Below, one piece after another: positions 33,636-42,834 of a stretch of 64,000 bases of DNA. This DNA comes from Arthrobacter sp. MMS18-M83 (GTDB taxonomy: Bacteria; Actinomycetota; Actinomycetes; Actinomycetales; Micrococcaceae). The first letter of the stretch is position 1; each line of letters begins with the position of its first letter. The DNA lies in the NCBI RefSeq assembly GCF_026683955.1, contig NZ_CP113343.1:2666001-2730000 (forward strand). Direction: 5' to 3'. The notes below the pieces were generated by a model that searched no databases, was not told the origin of the DNA, and worked only from the letters and a program-made list of their open reading frames with translations. Position numbers and translations under genes: made by a program.

Positions 33636-33744
33636 GCGACCGGGGCAGGCGACCGGGGCAGGCGACCGGAGCAGGCCCCGACGGCGGGCAAGAGCAGACG
33701 CCGACCGCAAGCGACCGGAGCGGGCCCCGACGGCGGGCAAGAGC
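33636..33744. repeat. Short tandem and direct repeats between purB and the phosphatase gene
   Basis: Three 13-base units gcgaccggggcag stand head to tail at 33636..33674 (the third has one change). A 34-base unit at 33662..33695 recurs at 33711..33744 with one mismatch. The array is non-coding and lies just after the purB stop on the minus strand. Slippage-type expansion is the simple explanation. Confidence 0.75.
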
Positions 33745-33798
33745 TCTGTGCCCTGGCCCGCCGTCGAACGGCGGCCACTGTTTCCGCAGTGCTGCGTT

Positions 33799-35241
33799 CT
33801 ACTTCAGGTGGTCCACAAGCTGACTGGCGATACCGGTGTACTTTCCCGGAGTCAGGGCCAGCAGCCGCGCCTCGGCCCCGGGGGACAGCCCCAAACCGGA
33901 GACGAACTCCTGCATACGGGCGGCGTCGACACGCTGGCCGCGGGTGAGATCCTTGAGACGCTCGTACGGGTTCTCCATGCCCTCAACGCCGGCGATGGCC
34001 TCCGCCCGCATGACCATCTGGATGGCTTCGCCCAGGACTTCCCAGTTTGTGTCGAGATCGGCCGCCAGTACCTCCTCGGCAACGTCCAAGGCCTTCAGTC
34101 CCTTGGCGACGTTTGAGATTGCAAGCAGCGAGTGCCCGAATGCGACGCCGATGTTGCGCTGCGAGGAAGAGTCCGTGAGGTCTCGCTGCCACCGGGAGGT
34201 AACCAGAGTGGCGCCCAGAGTGTCCAGCAGTCCGTTGGAGATCTCAAGGTTGGCCTCGGCGTTTTCGAAGCGGATCGGGTTGACCTTGTGCGGCATAGTG
34301 GAGGACCCGGTGGCGCCTGCGACCGGGATCTGGCGGAAGTATCCGATGGAGATGTAGCTCCAGATGTCCGTGCAGACGTTGTGCAGGATGCGGTTGAAGC
34401 GCGCAACGTCGGCGTAGAGTTCAGCCTGCCAATCGTGGCTCTCGATCTGGGTGGTCAGCGGGTTCCAGGTCAGGCCCAAGCCCTCAACGAAGGACTGGGC
34501 TACGGCCTGCCAGTCGGCGCCTGGAACGGAAGCGACGTGTGCCGCGTACGTACCGGTAGCCCCGTTGATCTTGCCCAGATATTGGGTCTTGGAAACGCGG
34601 TCCAACTGACGGTTCAGGCGATGCGCGATGACTGCCAGTTCCTTGCCCAACGTGGTGGGCGTGGCGGGCTGGCCGTGCGTGCGGGAAAGCATGGGGACGG
34701 CGCGGTTTTCCTCGGCCATCGCTTCGATCTGCTTCACCAAGGCGCTGGCCGCGGGGAGCCAGACCTCCTCGACGGCGCCCTTGACGCCCAAGGCGTAGGA
34801 GAGGTTGTTGATGTCCTCCGACGTGCAGCCAAAGTGCACCATTGCGGTCAGGTTCTCGATACCGATCGCGGGAAGGCGGCGGGCGATGTAGTACTCAACA
34901 GCCTTGACGTCGTGGACGGTGACTGCTTCGATTTCGGCGAGTTCCGTGACCGAACCGGCATCGAACTCGGTGACGATGCCGCGCAGCTTCTCCTGCTGTT
35001 CGGGGGTCAAGGGTCCGGCGCCAGGGAGCACATTGTTGTTGGTCAGATGGATGAGCCACTCGACTTCGACGGCCACACGGTCACGGTTGAGGGCGGCCTC
35101 GGAAAGGTAGTCGACCAGGGGAGCGACGGCGGACTGGTACCGGCCGTCCAGCGGGCCAAGGGCGATCGGCTCCGGCGACGCGGCGAGGGCCAGGCGTCCA
35201 GAGGGCGTACGGGTAACAGCGGCGGCGACGGTTTCAGGCAT
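33799..35241 (-). CDS. purB: Adenylosuccinate lyase
   Basis: The 480-residue protein is the longer, enterobacterial-type PurB. It has the fumarase-superfamily signature GSSTMPHKVNPIRFENAE, the catalytic region SRTHGQPATPTTLGKE with its His, and HFGCTSEDINNLSYAL. It splits SAICAR in purine synthesis and adenylosuccinate in AMP synthesis. The start MPETVAAAVTRTPSGRLALA gives a slightly extended N-terminus. The gene stands alone in this window. Confidence 0.95.
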   Translation of the reverse strand: MPETVAAAVTRTPSGRLALAASPEPIALGPLDGRYQSAVAPLVDYLSEAALNRDRVAVEVEWLIHLTNNNVLPGAGPLTPEQQEKLRGIVTEFDAGSVTELAEIEAVTVHDVKAVEYYIARRLPAIGIENLTAMVHFGCTSEDINNLSYALGVKGAVEEVWLPAASALVKQIEAMAEENRAVPMLSRTHGQPATPTTLGKELAVIAHRLNRQLDRVSKTQYLGKINGATGTYAAHVASVPGADWQAVAQSFVEGLGLTWNPLTTQIESHDWQAELYADVARFNRILHNVCTDIWSYISIGYFRQIPVAGATGSSTMPHKVNPIRFENAEANLEISNGLLDTLGATLVTSRWQRDLTDSSSQRNIGVAFGHSLLAISNVAKGLKALDVAEEVLAADLDTNWEVLGEAIQMVMRAEAIAGVEGMENPYERLKDLTRGQRVDAARMQEFVSGLGLSPGAEARLLALTPGKYTGIASQLVDHLK

Positions 35242-35436
35242 GAGGCAATTCTTTCATGAACTCGCTCAGCGTCATTAAGCGGTACTTCTCTATGTGCAAA
35301 ACCACTCGGCTTCCCCTCCACAGCCATGTTTCCAGCAGTTTGTCCACATAGCCCGCCAAGGCGGTTCCGCACTCATCGGGGCCCAACGTAGCGTCGATGC
35401 CACGACATCAACTCGTACCTACAGGAGGACTACGTC

Positions 35437-35745
35437 ATGAGCGTCATTCAGGTGGCGGCTGGGGGACCGGATCTGGATTCCCAGCAATGTGTTTCGCGTG
35501 GAGCGGAGGTCCGGCAGCTCGGATGGCGGATGGCCGCCTGTGCAGACCGGGCCGACGCCGTGCTTGCCAAGCTGGCGCAGCTGCAGCTGGACCGCTGGGA
35601 GTCGCCGGCGGGCCGCGCCTACAGGACGACTGTCGCTTTGCAGGCCGCGTCCCTCCGAAAGGGGCGTGATGCCTTGCGCGAGGCAGCCGCGGTGACTCTT
35701 CGGCATTCCCAGAATGTGGCATCGAACGGCCAGCCAGGCTTCTGA
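35437..35745 (+). CDS. WXG100-like small helical protein
   Basis: The 102-residue protein is mostly helical with a central turn: helix RMAACADRADAVLAKLAQLQ, then RWESPAGRAY, then a second helix RTTVALQAASLRKGRDALRE. A Trp followed two residues later by S-P-A-G at the helix turn is reminiscent of the WXG100/ESAT-6 plan, and the length is right. Family members are exported by type VII secretion or act as chaperones. GGAGG precedes the ATG. The stop is directly joined to the next gene (1-base overlap), so the two proteins are made together. The family assignment is tentative. Confidence 0.6.
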   Translation: MSVIQVAAGGPDLDSQQCVSRGAEVRQLGWRMAACADRADAVLAKLAQLQLDRWESPAGRAYRTTVALQAASLRKGRDALREAAAVTLRHSQNVASNGQPGF

Positions 35746-37208
35746 TGGTCGAGATCGCTCCCGTCGCCTGGGGTGGGTCGCCGCGCCCCAAAGCACCCGA
35801 GCCGGACGGCCCACTGCGTATTCGCGGCGGCGTCGGCGGAATCAATTTCCAATTCGAGGAGCTGCTTACTGGCGCAACCGCGCTGGACGAGCTCGTACAC
35901 CAACTGGAGGCCATTGAAGTAGAGGCCGAGGCAGTGCGGGCGGCTCTCTTTCCACATCAAGCCTCCTCCTACACAAGCGGAAGCAACGCCATCATTGCTG
36001 TCGGGGAAAGTGGCCGGGACATCGGGCGGGTCCGTGAGCAGCTTCAGCGGATTGGCAACGATGTCAGGGCAAGCCACCGTGAATATGAGTTTGCGGAATC
36101 ACATGCGGCGATCCGCCTTCGAATGGGCTTGGGAATGCCAGTCCTCGGGACTGGTCCCGGCCCCCTTGACCTTGGCTGGCGGGGCGCAACGGAAGGAGTC
36201 GTCCGGGATTTGACCCGGATATTGGAACTGATGATGGGGTTGCCCCCGGTGGCGGCCAACCTTGCAGGGGCGATGGTTGGCCCCACCGACGTCGGCGCCG
36301 TTTTGAGAGCCATCGTAGCCACCCCTGGGTTGGCGTTCCTGAGGCCACGTCCCATCAACGTCAGTCGAGGCGAGACCACCACGAAAAGCATGGACCTGTC
36401 GGCTTCAGGATTGCTCCGGGAGCTAGACCACGTCTCAGCTAGTTCGGAGGGCGAAATTGAAGTAGCGCAAGTAGATAAGGACGGAGAACGGGCATGGGTG
36501 GTGTTGATTCCGGGTACTCAACCGGGAAATCCGCCAGGGGGTAGCAATCCATTGGACGAGGCCGGTATTGCCGAAGCGCTGGGCTACGAGTCGGCAGAAA
36601 CCAGCAAAGCCATCCGTCAGGCGTTGCGCGAGGCAGGTGCGGTTGCGGGCGAGTCGGTGGTGGCCGTGGGCCACAGCCAGGGCGGGATCCATGCAATGAA
36701 CCTGAGCAAGGACAAGGCGTTCCTCGCCGAGTACGACCTCAAGTTTGTCGTGACGGCAGGATCGCCTGTCGGGGGAATCACGCCGCAAGCGGGTACCGGC
36801 AGCTTGCACTTGGAGCACAAAGACGATTGGGTCCCAGGTGCTGACGGCAAAGCCAATGCTGATACCAAGGACAGGGTCACGGTCACCTTGACCAATCCGC
36901 CGAGCCTGGCCCCAGGGGAAGACCCAGGCCGCCTGGGTCCCGCGCACAAGCTCTCGCACTACGAGGAAGGGGCGAAGCTGGTGCAGCTCAGTTCCGATCC
37001 TTCCCTGGCGGCGTCCACAGCGACTCTGGGCGGGATACTGGGCGCTGGCGGCATGGCCAAGGTCAGCAGGTTCAAATTGGGTCGTGAAGCTCCCCAGCCT
37101 GTACGGGTTCCGGTTCCCCGGGTGCCTGTGCCCTCCCCATCGGTTCCCGCTCCGAGGGTCGAGCAGCCCGTCCTGTCAGATTTCCGCTCCGGATCGGGAG
37201 CACGGTGA
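35745..37208 (+). CDS. Serine-hydrolase-like protein paired with a WXG100-like protein
   Basis: The 487-residue protein has a helical N-terminal part (about residues 35-125) similar in character to WXG/LXG domains, a middle glycine-rich part, and an alpha/beta-hydrolase-like domain from about 240: WVVLIPGTQPG, the elbow GHSQGG with Ser311, an acidic pair at 360-361 (EHKDDWVP) and His401 or His405 (PAHKLSHYEEG). The C-terminus is a Pro/Val-rich tail. No signal peptide is seen. Coupled to the WXG100-like gene, it may be a secreted esterase or lipase, but no type VII secretion genes are in the window. This is inference. Confidence 0.65.
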   Translation: MVEIAPVAWGGSPRPKAPEPDGPLRIRGGVGGINFQFEELLTGATALDELVHQLEAIEVEAEAVRAALFPHQASSYTSGSNAIIAVGESGRDIGRVREQLQRIGNDVRASHREYEFAESHAAIRLRMGLGMPVLGTGPGPLDLGWRGATEGVVRDLTRILELMMGLPPVAANLAGAMVGPTDVGAVLRAIVATPGLAFLRPRPINVSRGETTTKSMDLSASGLLRELDHVSASSEGEIEVAQVDKDGERAWVVLIPGTQPGNPPGGSNPLDEAGIAEALGYESAETSKAIRQALREAGAVAGESVVAVGHSQGGIHAMNLSKDKAFLAEYDLKFVVTAGSPVGGITPQAGTGSLHLEHKDDWVPGADGKANADTKDRVTVTLTNPPSLAPGEDPGRLGPAHKLSHYEEGAKLVQLSSDPSLAASTATLGGILGAGGMAKVSRFKLGREAPQPVRVPVPRVPVPSPSVPAPRVEQPVLSDFRSGSGAR

Positions 37209-37234
37209 GGAAGCTGTTCGAACAGGCTGCTTCC
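37209..37234. terminator. Stem-loop between convergent genes
   Basis: ggaagc (37209..37214) pairs with gcttcc (37229..37234), and tgttcgaaca inside is itself self-complementary. It fills the 33-base gap between two stop codons and probably ends transcription from both sides. Confidence 0.6.
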
Positions 37235-37241
37235 AGTCTTC

Positions 37242-37670
37242 CTAGCGCCTGTTAGCGCCCGGAATCCAGCTAGCCACGACTGAAATCAGGCTGATGATGA
37301 TAGCGGCGAGAACTGCGGTCCAGAAAAAGCGATCGATGGTGAGGTGTACCGGCGTGTAGCTGCTTAGCCAAGCTGTCAGTGACAGCATGGCGGCGTTGAT
37401 GACAATCGTGAACAAGCCGAGAGTCAGGATTGTGATTGGAAGGGAGAGTAGCTTGACCAATGGCCGCACAAAGGCATTCACGATGCCAAAAATGAGCCCT
37501 ATGAAGAGATAGGCAAGAACCACGCCCAAGGTATCGCTGCCTTGTGTGACCCCCGCGTTGTTGACTGCGTTGGTGGTTGCCGAGGTGGAAATATCCATCC
37601 CAGGCAGAATCCAGCTGGCAACCCAGAGGGCCAGCCCGTTGATCAGGACACGCACAATGAATGAACCCAT
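37242..37670 (-). CDS. YvlD/DUF360-type small membrane protein
   Basis: The 142-residue protein has four hydrophobic helices: VRVLINGLALWVASWILPGM, LGVVLAYLFIGLIFGIVNAF, LLSLPITILTLGLFTIVINA and FWTAVLAAIIISLISVVASW. The order and the FGIVNAFVRPLVKLLSLP motif are those of the phage-holin-4_2/YvlD family, found across bacteria and linked to envelope stress in Bacillus. Its exact function is unknown. Confidence 0.88.
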   Translation of the reverse strand: MGSFIVRVLINGLALWVASWILPGMDISTSATTNAVNNAGVTQGSDTLGVVLAYLFIGLIFGIVNAFVRPLVKLLSLPITILTLGLFTIVINAAMLSLTAWLSSYTPVHLTIDRFFWTAVLAAIIISLISVVASWIPGANRR

Positions 37671-37744
37671 GCGCCCATGCTTTCACATGCGCCGACCGGA
37701 AAGCCCACCCTCACGTCCCGAATGCCTACAAGTAGGCTGGTGCC

Positions 37745-38863
37745 ATGAATTCTTCTGACAACGCACCGGAGGGCGTGCGTCCCCGCCCGGTTGTGGACAG
37801 GCTCCCCAAATACGCCGCAGGCAAGCCTCCCGCAGCCATAGAAGGCCTGACCAGTTACAAACTGTCTTCCAACGAAAACCCGTTGCCCCCGATCCCCGCG
37901 GTGCTCCGGGCTATTGCCGACCAGTCTGACATCAACCGGTACCCGGACCCTCTCTCCACCAAGCTGCGCACGGCGCTCGCTGAATTTCTAGGAATCCCCG
38001 CGGACGACGTCGTCACGGGAGCCGGAAGCCTCGGGGCCCTGAACCAGATTCTTTCCACGTTTGCAGGACAGAACCACGACGGCAAAGCCGATGAGGTCAT
38101 CTACGCCTGGCGCTCCTTCGAGGCCTACCCCATCTGCGTAGGATTGGCCGGTGCGGAGAGTGTCCAGATCCCTTTGCTTTCCGACGGACGCCACGACCTC
38201 GAGGCCATGGCAGCTGCGGTCACCGTCCGCACCAAGGTGATTTTGCTTTGCACGCCCAACAACCCCACGGGCCCCATCCTCACTGCGGAGGAAACGGAGC
38301 GATTCATCCAGTCGGTGCCTGCTGGCGTGGTTGTCGTTATTGATGAGGCCTACCAGGAGTTCGTTCGGGACCAGAACGCCGTGGACGGCATCAAGCTATA
38401 CCGCAAGTACCCCAATGTGGTTGTCCTCCGCACGTTCTCCAAGGCTCACGGCCTTGCAGGCCTGCGCGTTGGATACAGCGTTGCCGGTCCGGATCTCACC
38501 CAGCACCTGCGAGTCGCAGCCACGCCCTTTGCGGTGTCACAGATAGCTGAACGCGCCGCTATTACCTCCTTGCAGAATTTCGACCAGGTTGTTGAAAGGG
38601 TACAAAGCCTGGTTGATGAGCGGGACCGGGTGACCGCCGGGCTCAGGGAGTTGGGATGGTTCATCCCTGAGGCCCAGGGCAACTTCGTCTGGTTGAATCT
38701 GGGAGATAACAGCGCCGAATTCGCCGCCCTGGCAGGCGAACGGGCGTTGTCCGTGCGTGCTTTCGGCAACGAAGGTGTCCGGGTCAGCATCGGAGAGGTT
38801 GAGGCCAACACCCGATTCCTGGAGCTCTGTGCGTCCTATACAAAAGCGCCGCAGGCTTCCTAG
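37745..38863 (+). CDS. hisC: Histidinol-phosphate / aromatic aminotransferase
   Basis: The 372-residue protein is a class II fold-type I aminotransferase of the HisC/Pat branch: YKLSSNENPLPPIP at the start, INRYPDPLSTKLRTALAEF, CTPNNPTGPI, VVIDEAYQEF and the Schiff-base Lys in RTFSKAHGLAGLRVGY. HisC makes histidinol phosphate from imidazole-acetol phosphate; Pat makes phenylalanine or tyrosine from the oxo acids. Standing away from a his operon and just before 2-oxoacid dehydrogenase genes, the aromatic type (pat) is also possible. The gene symbol is therefore tentative. Confidence 0.85.
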   Translation: MNSSDNAPEGVRPRPVVDRLPKYAAGKPPAAIEGLTSYKLSSNENPLPPIPAVLRAIADQSDINRYPDPLSTKLRTALAEFLGIPADDVVTGAGSLGALNQILSTFAGQNHDGKADEVIYAWRSFEAYPICVGLAGAESVQIPLLSDGRHDLEAMAAAVTVRTKVILLCTPNNPTGPILTAEETERFIQSVPAGVVVVIDEAYQEFVRDQNAVDGIKLYRKYPNVVVLRTFSKAHGLAGLRVGYSVAGPDLTQHLRVAATPFAVSQIAERAAITSLQNFDQVVERVQSLVDERDRVTAGLRELGWFIPEAQGNFVWLNLGDNSAEFAALAGERALSVRAFGNEGVRVSIGEVEANTRFLELCASYTKAPQAS

Positions 38864-38882
38864 CGGTTAACAAATGCCCCTG

Positions 38883-38912
38883 CGTCCCTTACTGCGGATA
38901 AAGTAAGGGACG
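38883..38912 (+). terminator. Stem-loop after the aminotransferase gene
   Basis: A perfect 11-base stem (cgtcccttact / agtaagggacg) with an 8-base loop lies 20 bases after the stop. The bases that follow are A-rich rather than T-rich, so it may be a weak terminator or a processing site. Confidence 0.55.
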
Positions 38913-38921
38913 AAAACCAAG

Positions 38922-38959
38922 ATATGCCGATTCCGGAATGCATTCCGGAGTCGGCATAT
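38922..38959. promoter_or_regulatory. 38-bp near-perfect palindrome before E1 alpha
   Basis: The halves atatgccgattccggaatg and cattccggagtcggcatat match as inverted repeats at 18 of 19 positions with no spacer. It sits about 50 bases before the E1 alpha ATG, where the promoter should be. A symmetric site with no spacer is typical of a dimeric repressor or activator rather than of a terminator. The bound protein is unknown; Lrp-, PdhR- or TetR-type regulators are candidates. Confidence 0.65.
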
Positions 38960-39009
38960 ATCAGCGAAATATTTGCTCAGCGTCGGGCTGAAGCAGGCAA
39001 GGAGACGGA

Positions 39010-40215
39010 ATGGGCGCAACTCAATTGCCCACCCCCGGGATCAACGGGACGGGACTGGACCTGCAGTCTCCTGCGGGAGGCGCTTCCAGTGATCCCGCAG
39101 CCGAGATGATCCAGCTGCTGGGGCCGGACGGCAAGCTAGGAACCGATCCTGTCTTCTCGGACTACGCCAAGCGTCTTGAGCCGGAGCAGCTACGGGGTTT
39201 CTATGCCGACATGGCCAAGGTCCGCCGTTTCGACCAGGAGGCCACCGCTCTCCAGCGGCAAGGCGAGCTGGCCCTTTGGGTCCCCCTGACCGGTCAGGAA
39301 GCCGCCCAGATCGGCTCCGGACGGGCCACCCAGCGGCAGGACTACATCTTCCCCACGTACCGTGAGCATGGCGTTGCGTTGACTCGCGACGTGGATCTGG
39401 CCGAACTCCTGAAGCTGTTCCGCGGAATTTCCAATGGCGGCTGGGATCCCACTGAGAACAACTTCCATCTCTATACCCTGGTGCTGGCGGCCCAGACGCT
39501 GCATTCAGTTGGCTACGCCATGGGAATCCAGCGGGACCAGAAATTCGCAGAAGCCAACGGTTCCAACGACCCGAAAGCTGCTGTCGTGGCCTACTTCGGC
39601 GACGGCGCAAGCTCCGAAGGCGACGTCCATGAATCCATGGTCTTCGCGGCGTCCTACAACGCTCCGGTGGTGTTCTTCTGCCAGAACAACCACTGGGCCA
39701 TCTCGGTACCCACTGAGGTCCAGACGAAAGTTCCCCTTTTCAACCGGGCCAAGGGATACGGCTTCCCGGGCATCCGGGTGGACGGTAACGACGTCATCGC
39801 AGTCCATGCGGTCACCGAATGGGCCCTTGAGCATGCACGCGAGGGCCGCGGTCCCGTGCTCATTGAGGCATATACATATCGCGTCGGCGCGCACACAACG
39901 GCGGACGACCCCACCAAGTACCGCGAATCCGCTGAAGAACAGGCCTGGCGCGGCAAGGATCCGCTGGATCGCTTGGAGAAGTACCTTCGCAACGAGGGCC
40001 TGGCCGACGAAGCTTTCTTTGAGCAAGTCAGGGTCGACGGAGACAAACTCGCAGCCCACGTCCGCAGCACCACCCAAAACTTGAAGGGCCCTGACTTCCG
40101 CGAGTCATTCGCCGGAGTCTATGCCGAGCCGCACCCGCTGGTGGCCGAGGAACTTGCCTGGTTCGAGGAATACTCCGCCGGATTCGAAGGCGACCACGAA
40201 GACGGAGGCAAGTAA
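39010..40215 (+). CDS. 2-oxoacid dehydrogenase E1 component, alpha subunit
   Basis: The 401-residue protein is a thiamine-diphosphate-dependent E1 alpha. The TPP motif runs from GDGASSEGDVHESMVFAA to the NN of FFCQNNHWAISVP. Other family segments are GQEAAQIGSGRA and the phosphorylation-loop region YRVGAHTTADDPTKYR. With E1 beta and E2 it decarboxylates a 2-oxo acid and passes the acyl group to lipoate. Both pyruvate and branched-chain oxo acid complexes have this subunit split; most actinobacteria use a single-chain AceE for pyruvate, so a branched-chain (bkd) role is more likely. Confidence 0.92.
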   Translation: MGATQLPTPGINGTGLDLQSPAGGASSDPAAEMIQLLGPDGKLGTDPVFSDYAKRLEPEQLRGFYADMAKVRRFDQEATALQRQGELALWVPLTGQEAAQIGSGRATQRQDYIFPTYREHGVALTRDVDLAELLKLFRGISNGGWDPTENNFHLYTLVLAAQTLHSVGYAMGIQRDQKFAEANGSNDPKAAVVAYFGDGASSEGDVHESMVFAASYNAPVVFFCQNNHWAISVPTEVQTKVPLFNRAKGYGFPGIRVDGNDVIAVHAVTEWALEHAREGRGPVLIEAYTYRVGAHTTADDPTKYRESAEEQAWRGKDPLDRLEKYLRNEGLADEAFFEQVRVDGDKLAAHVRSTTQNLKGPDFRESFAGVYAEPHPLVAEELAWFEEYSAGFEGDHEDGGK

Positions 40216-40218
40216 CTG

Positions 40219-41199
40219 ATGACCACCATGACCATTGCCAAGGCCATCAACGAAGGCCTGCGTGCCTCGCTCACCAACAACCCGAAGTCCCTGCTCATGG
40301 GCGAAGACATCGGGCCTCTGGGCGGCGTCTATCGCGTGACTGACGGACTTATCAGGGACTTCGGCGCAGACCGGGTAGTTGATACCCCCCTGGCAGAGTC
40401 CGGCATCGTCGGCACCGCGATTGGCCTTGCCTTGCGCGGCTACCGTCCCATCTGCGAAATTCAGTTCGATGGTTTCGTTTTCCCCGGCTTCAACCAGATC
40501 ACCACCCAGCTGGCCAAGATGCACTCTCGCAGCGGCGGCAAACTGACCGTTCCCGTGGTCATCCGCATCCCCTATGGCGGCGGCATTGGCTCGATCGAAC
40601 ACCACTCGGAATCGCCGGAGGCCCTGTTCGCCCACACGGCGGGCCTGCGCATCATCACCCCGTCCAACTCACACGACGCCTACTGGATGATCCAGCAGGC
40701 CGTCGACTGCACGGACCCGGTGATCTTCTTCGAGCCCAAGCGCCGTTACTGGCTCAAAGGCGAGGTTGACACCGAAAACCCCGGACCGGCGTCGGACCCG
40801 TTCCAGGCGCACGTCCTCTGCGAAGGTTCCGACGCCACCATCGTGGCGTACGGTCCGCTGGTTCCCGTTGCCCTGGCCGCCGCAGCAGCGGCGGAAGAGG
40901 ACGGACACAGCATTGAAGTGATCGATCTCCGCTCGATTTCCCCCATCGACTTCGACACCGTCACGGATTCCGTCAAGAAGACCGGCCGCCTAATCGTTGC
41001 GCACGAGGCGCCGACGTTCGGTGGTATCGGCGGCGAGATCGCTGCGCGGATCAGTGAACGTGCATTCCTGCACCTTGAGGCCCCGGTCATCCGGGTGGGC
41101 GGTTTCCACATGCCGTATCCCGTGGCCAAGGTTGAAGAGGACTACTTGCCGGACATCGACAAGATCCTTGAAGCCTTGGACCGTTCCCTGGCCTACTAG
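40219..41199 (+). CDS. 2-oxoacid dehydrogenase E1 component, beta subunit
   Basis: The 326-residue protein is the E1 beta partner: TIAKAINEGLRASL, LMGEDIGPLGGVYRVTDGL, the catalytic Glu/His region TPLAESGIVGTAIGLALRG and PYGGGIGSIEHHSESPEALF. The C-terminal half has the transketolase C domain (VIDLRSISPIDFDTV). It begins 3 bases after E1 alpha. ATG 40219 is used; an ATG 9 bases later is equally possible. Confidence 0.93.
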   Translation: MTTMTIAKAINEGLRASLTNNPKSLLMGEDIGPLGGVYRVTDGLIRDFGADRVVDTPLAESGIVGTAIGLALRGYRPICEIQFDGFVFPGFNQITTQLAKMHSRSGGKLTVPVVIRIPYGGGIGSIEHHSESPEALFAHTAGLRIITPSNSHDAYWMIQQAVDCTDPVIFFEPKRRYWLKGEVDTENPGPASDPFQAHVLCEGSDATIVAYGPLVPVALAAAAAAEEDGHSIEVIDLRSISPIDFDTVTDSVKKTGRLIVAHEAPTFGGIGGEIAARISERAFLHLEAPVIRVGGFHMPYPVAKVEEDYLPDIDKILEALDRSLAY

Positions 41200-41256
41200 C
41201 CGCCCCTGATTGCACCCTCCGCCACGCGGACGGGCCAGCCGAAATCGAGGACCTAA

Positions 41257-42834
41257 GTGACTGTTAAGAAATTCAACTTGCCGGATGTCGGCGAAGGCCT
41301 GACTGAGGCAGAAATTGTCTCCTGGAAGGTCAAACCCGGGGACACCGTGGCTATCAACGACGTCATCTGCGAGATCGAGACCGCCAAGTCCCTCGTGGAA
41401 TTGCCGTCCCCATATGCAGGCACGGTGGCGGAATTGCTCGTCCCTGAGGGGATCACGGTTGAAGTGGGAACCGCGATTATCGGCATCTCGGACAATGCCC
41501 CGGATGAGGCAGCGCCCGCATCGGCACCCGTCGCGCCGCTCGCCGCACAGCCTGCGGCTCCGGCCAGTCCTGCCGCCGAACAAGTCTTCGAGGCCTCGAT
41601 GTACGGCAAGCTGCCCGAAGACCCGGGAACGTCCGACGGCGGTCCGGCGGGCGGTCCGCTAGTGGGCTCCGGTCCCAAGGCCGACGCCGTCAAGCGCCGC
41701 CCGCGTAAGCGCCCGGAAGTGGTCGCCTCCGTTGTTGCGGCCGCCTCGGCTGCGGCCACCGCCTCTGCGACCCCCGCAGCCGAGCCGTCGGCGCCGGCCC
41801 GCACCGTCGAACTCGCAGCACCGGCGCCCGCCGGCGGGCGGTCCGCGGCCGCGACCCAGGGAGCAACGACCCAAGAAACCGCGACTCAGGCGCCGGGCCT
41901 CACGGGCCTTGGTGCAACCGTCAGCGGCATCGTCAACCGCGTCTTGGCCAAGCCTCCGGTGCGCAAGATCGCCCGCGAACTGGGCATTGACCTGGCCGAC
42001 GTCGTTCCCACGGGGACACGCGGTGAAGTGACTCGCGAGGATTTGGTCAGCTACCAGTCGCAGCGCGATGCCGAACTGGACCAGGCCGACAAGTTCTGGG
42101 GTGCGTCCAAGAAACCGCAGGATCAGCGTGTGGAACGGATTCCCGTGAAGGGTGTCCGTAAGGCAACAGCCAAGGCGATGGTGGAATCGGCCTTCACGGC
42201 GCCGCACGTGAGTATCTTCGTGGACGTCGATGCCAGCCGCACCATGGAATTCGTCAAGCGCCTCAAGGCCTCCAGGGACTTTGAGGGCATCAAGGTGTCG
42301 CCGCTGCTGATCCTCTCCAAGGCTGTCATCTGGGCGGCGGCCCGCAACCCAAGCGTCAATGCGACCTGGGTGGAGAACGCCGACGGCAAGGGCAACGCGG
42401 AGATCCACGTCAAGCACTACATGAACCTCGGCATTGCGGCCGCCACTCCGCGCGGGCTCATGGTGCCGAACATCAAGGATGCCCAGGACCTTTCACTCAA
42501 GGAACTGGCCCTCGCGCTCAACGAGCTAGCCAGTACGGCGCGCGCGGGCAAGACCCAGCCTGCGCAGATGCAGGGAGGCTCGCTGACTATCACCAATGTC
42601 GGCGCCTTGGGTATCGACACTGGAACGCCCATCATCAACCCGGGCGAGGTGGCGATCGTCGCGTTCGGCACCATCAAGCAAAAGCCTTGGGTGCTGGATG
42701 GCGAAGTCATCCCTCGCTGGATCACGACACTGGGCGGCTCGTTCGACCACCGGGTGGTGGACGGGGACCTCTCCGCCCGCTTCATGGCCGACGTCGCATC
42801 CATCCTCGAAGAGCCGGCGCTGCTGCTTGACTGA
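41257..42834 (+). CDS. 2-oxoacid dehydrogenase E2 component (lipoyl acyltransferase)
   Basis: The 525-residue protein begins with GTG and has one lipoyl domain (lipoylated Lys44 in [13 protein letters not shown]), a long Ala/Pro-rich linker with charged patches, a peripheral subunit-binding domain ([21 protein letters not shown]) and the catalytic acyltransferase domain ending [14 protein letters not shown] with the active His. It accepts the acyl group from E1 and gives it to CoA. No E3 gene follows; an E3 from elsewhere in the genome would complete the complex. Confidence 0.94.
   Translation: MTVKKFNLPDVGEGLTEAEIVSWKVKPGDTVAINDVICEIETAKSLVELPSPYAGTVAELLVPEGITVEVGTAIIGISDNAPDEAAPASAPVAPLAAQPAAPASPAAEQVFEASMYGKLPEDPGTSDGGPAGGPLVGSGPKADAVKRRPRKRPEVVASVVAAASAAATASATPAAEPSAPARTVELAAPAPAGGRSAAATQGATTQETATQAPGLTGLGATVSGIVNRVLAKPPVRKIARELGIDLADVVPTGTRGEVTREDLVSYQSQRDAELDQADKFWGASKKPQDQRVERIPVKGVRKATAKAMVESAFTAPHVSIFVDVDASRTMEFVKRLKASRDFEGIKVSPLLILSKAVIWAAARNPSVNATWVENADGKGNAEIHVKHYMNLGIAAATPRGLMVPNIKDAQDLSLKELALALNELASTARAGKTQPAQMQGGSLTITNVGALGIDTGTPIINPGEVAIVAFGTIKQKPWVLDGEVIPRWITTLGGSFDHRVVDGDLSARFMADVASILEEPALLLD

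Noticed and set aside
33636..33744. CRISPR array
   Set aside because: The units are 13 or 34 bases, stand head to tail or with irregular spacing, and there are no unique spacers or cas genes.
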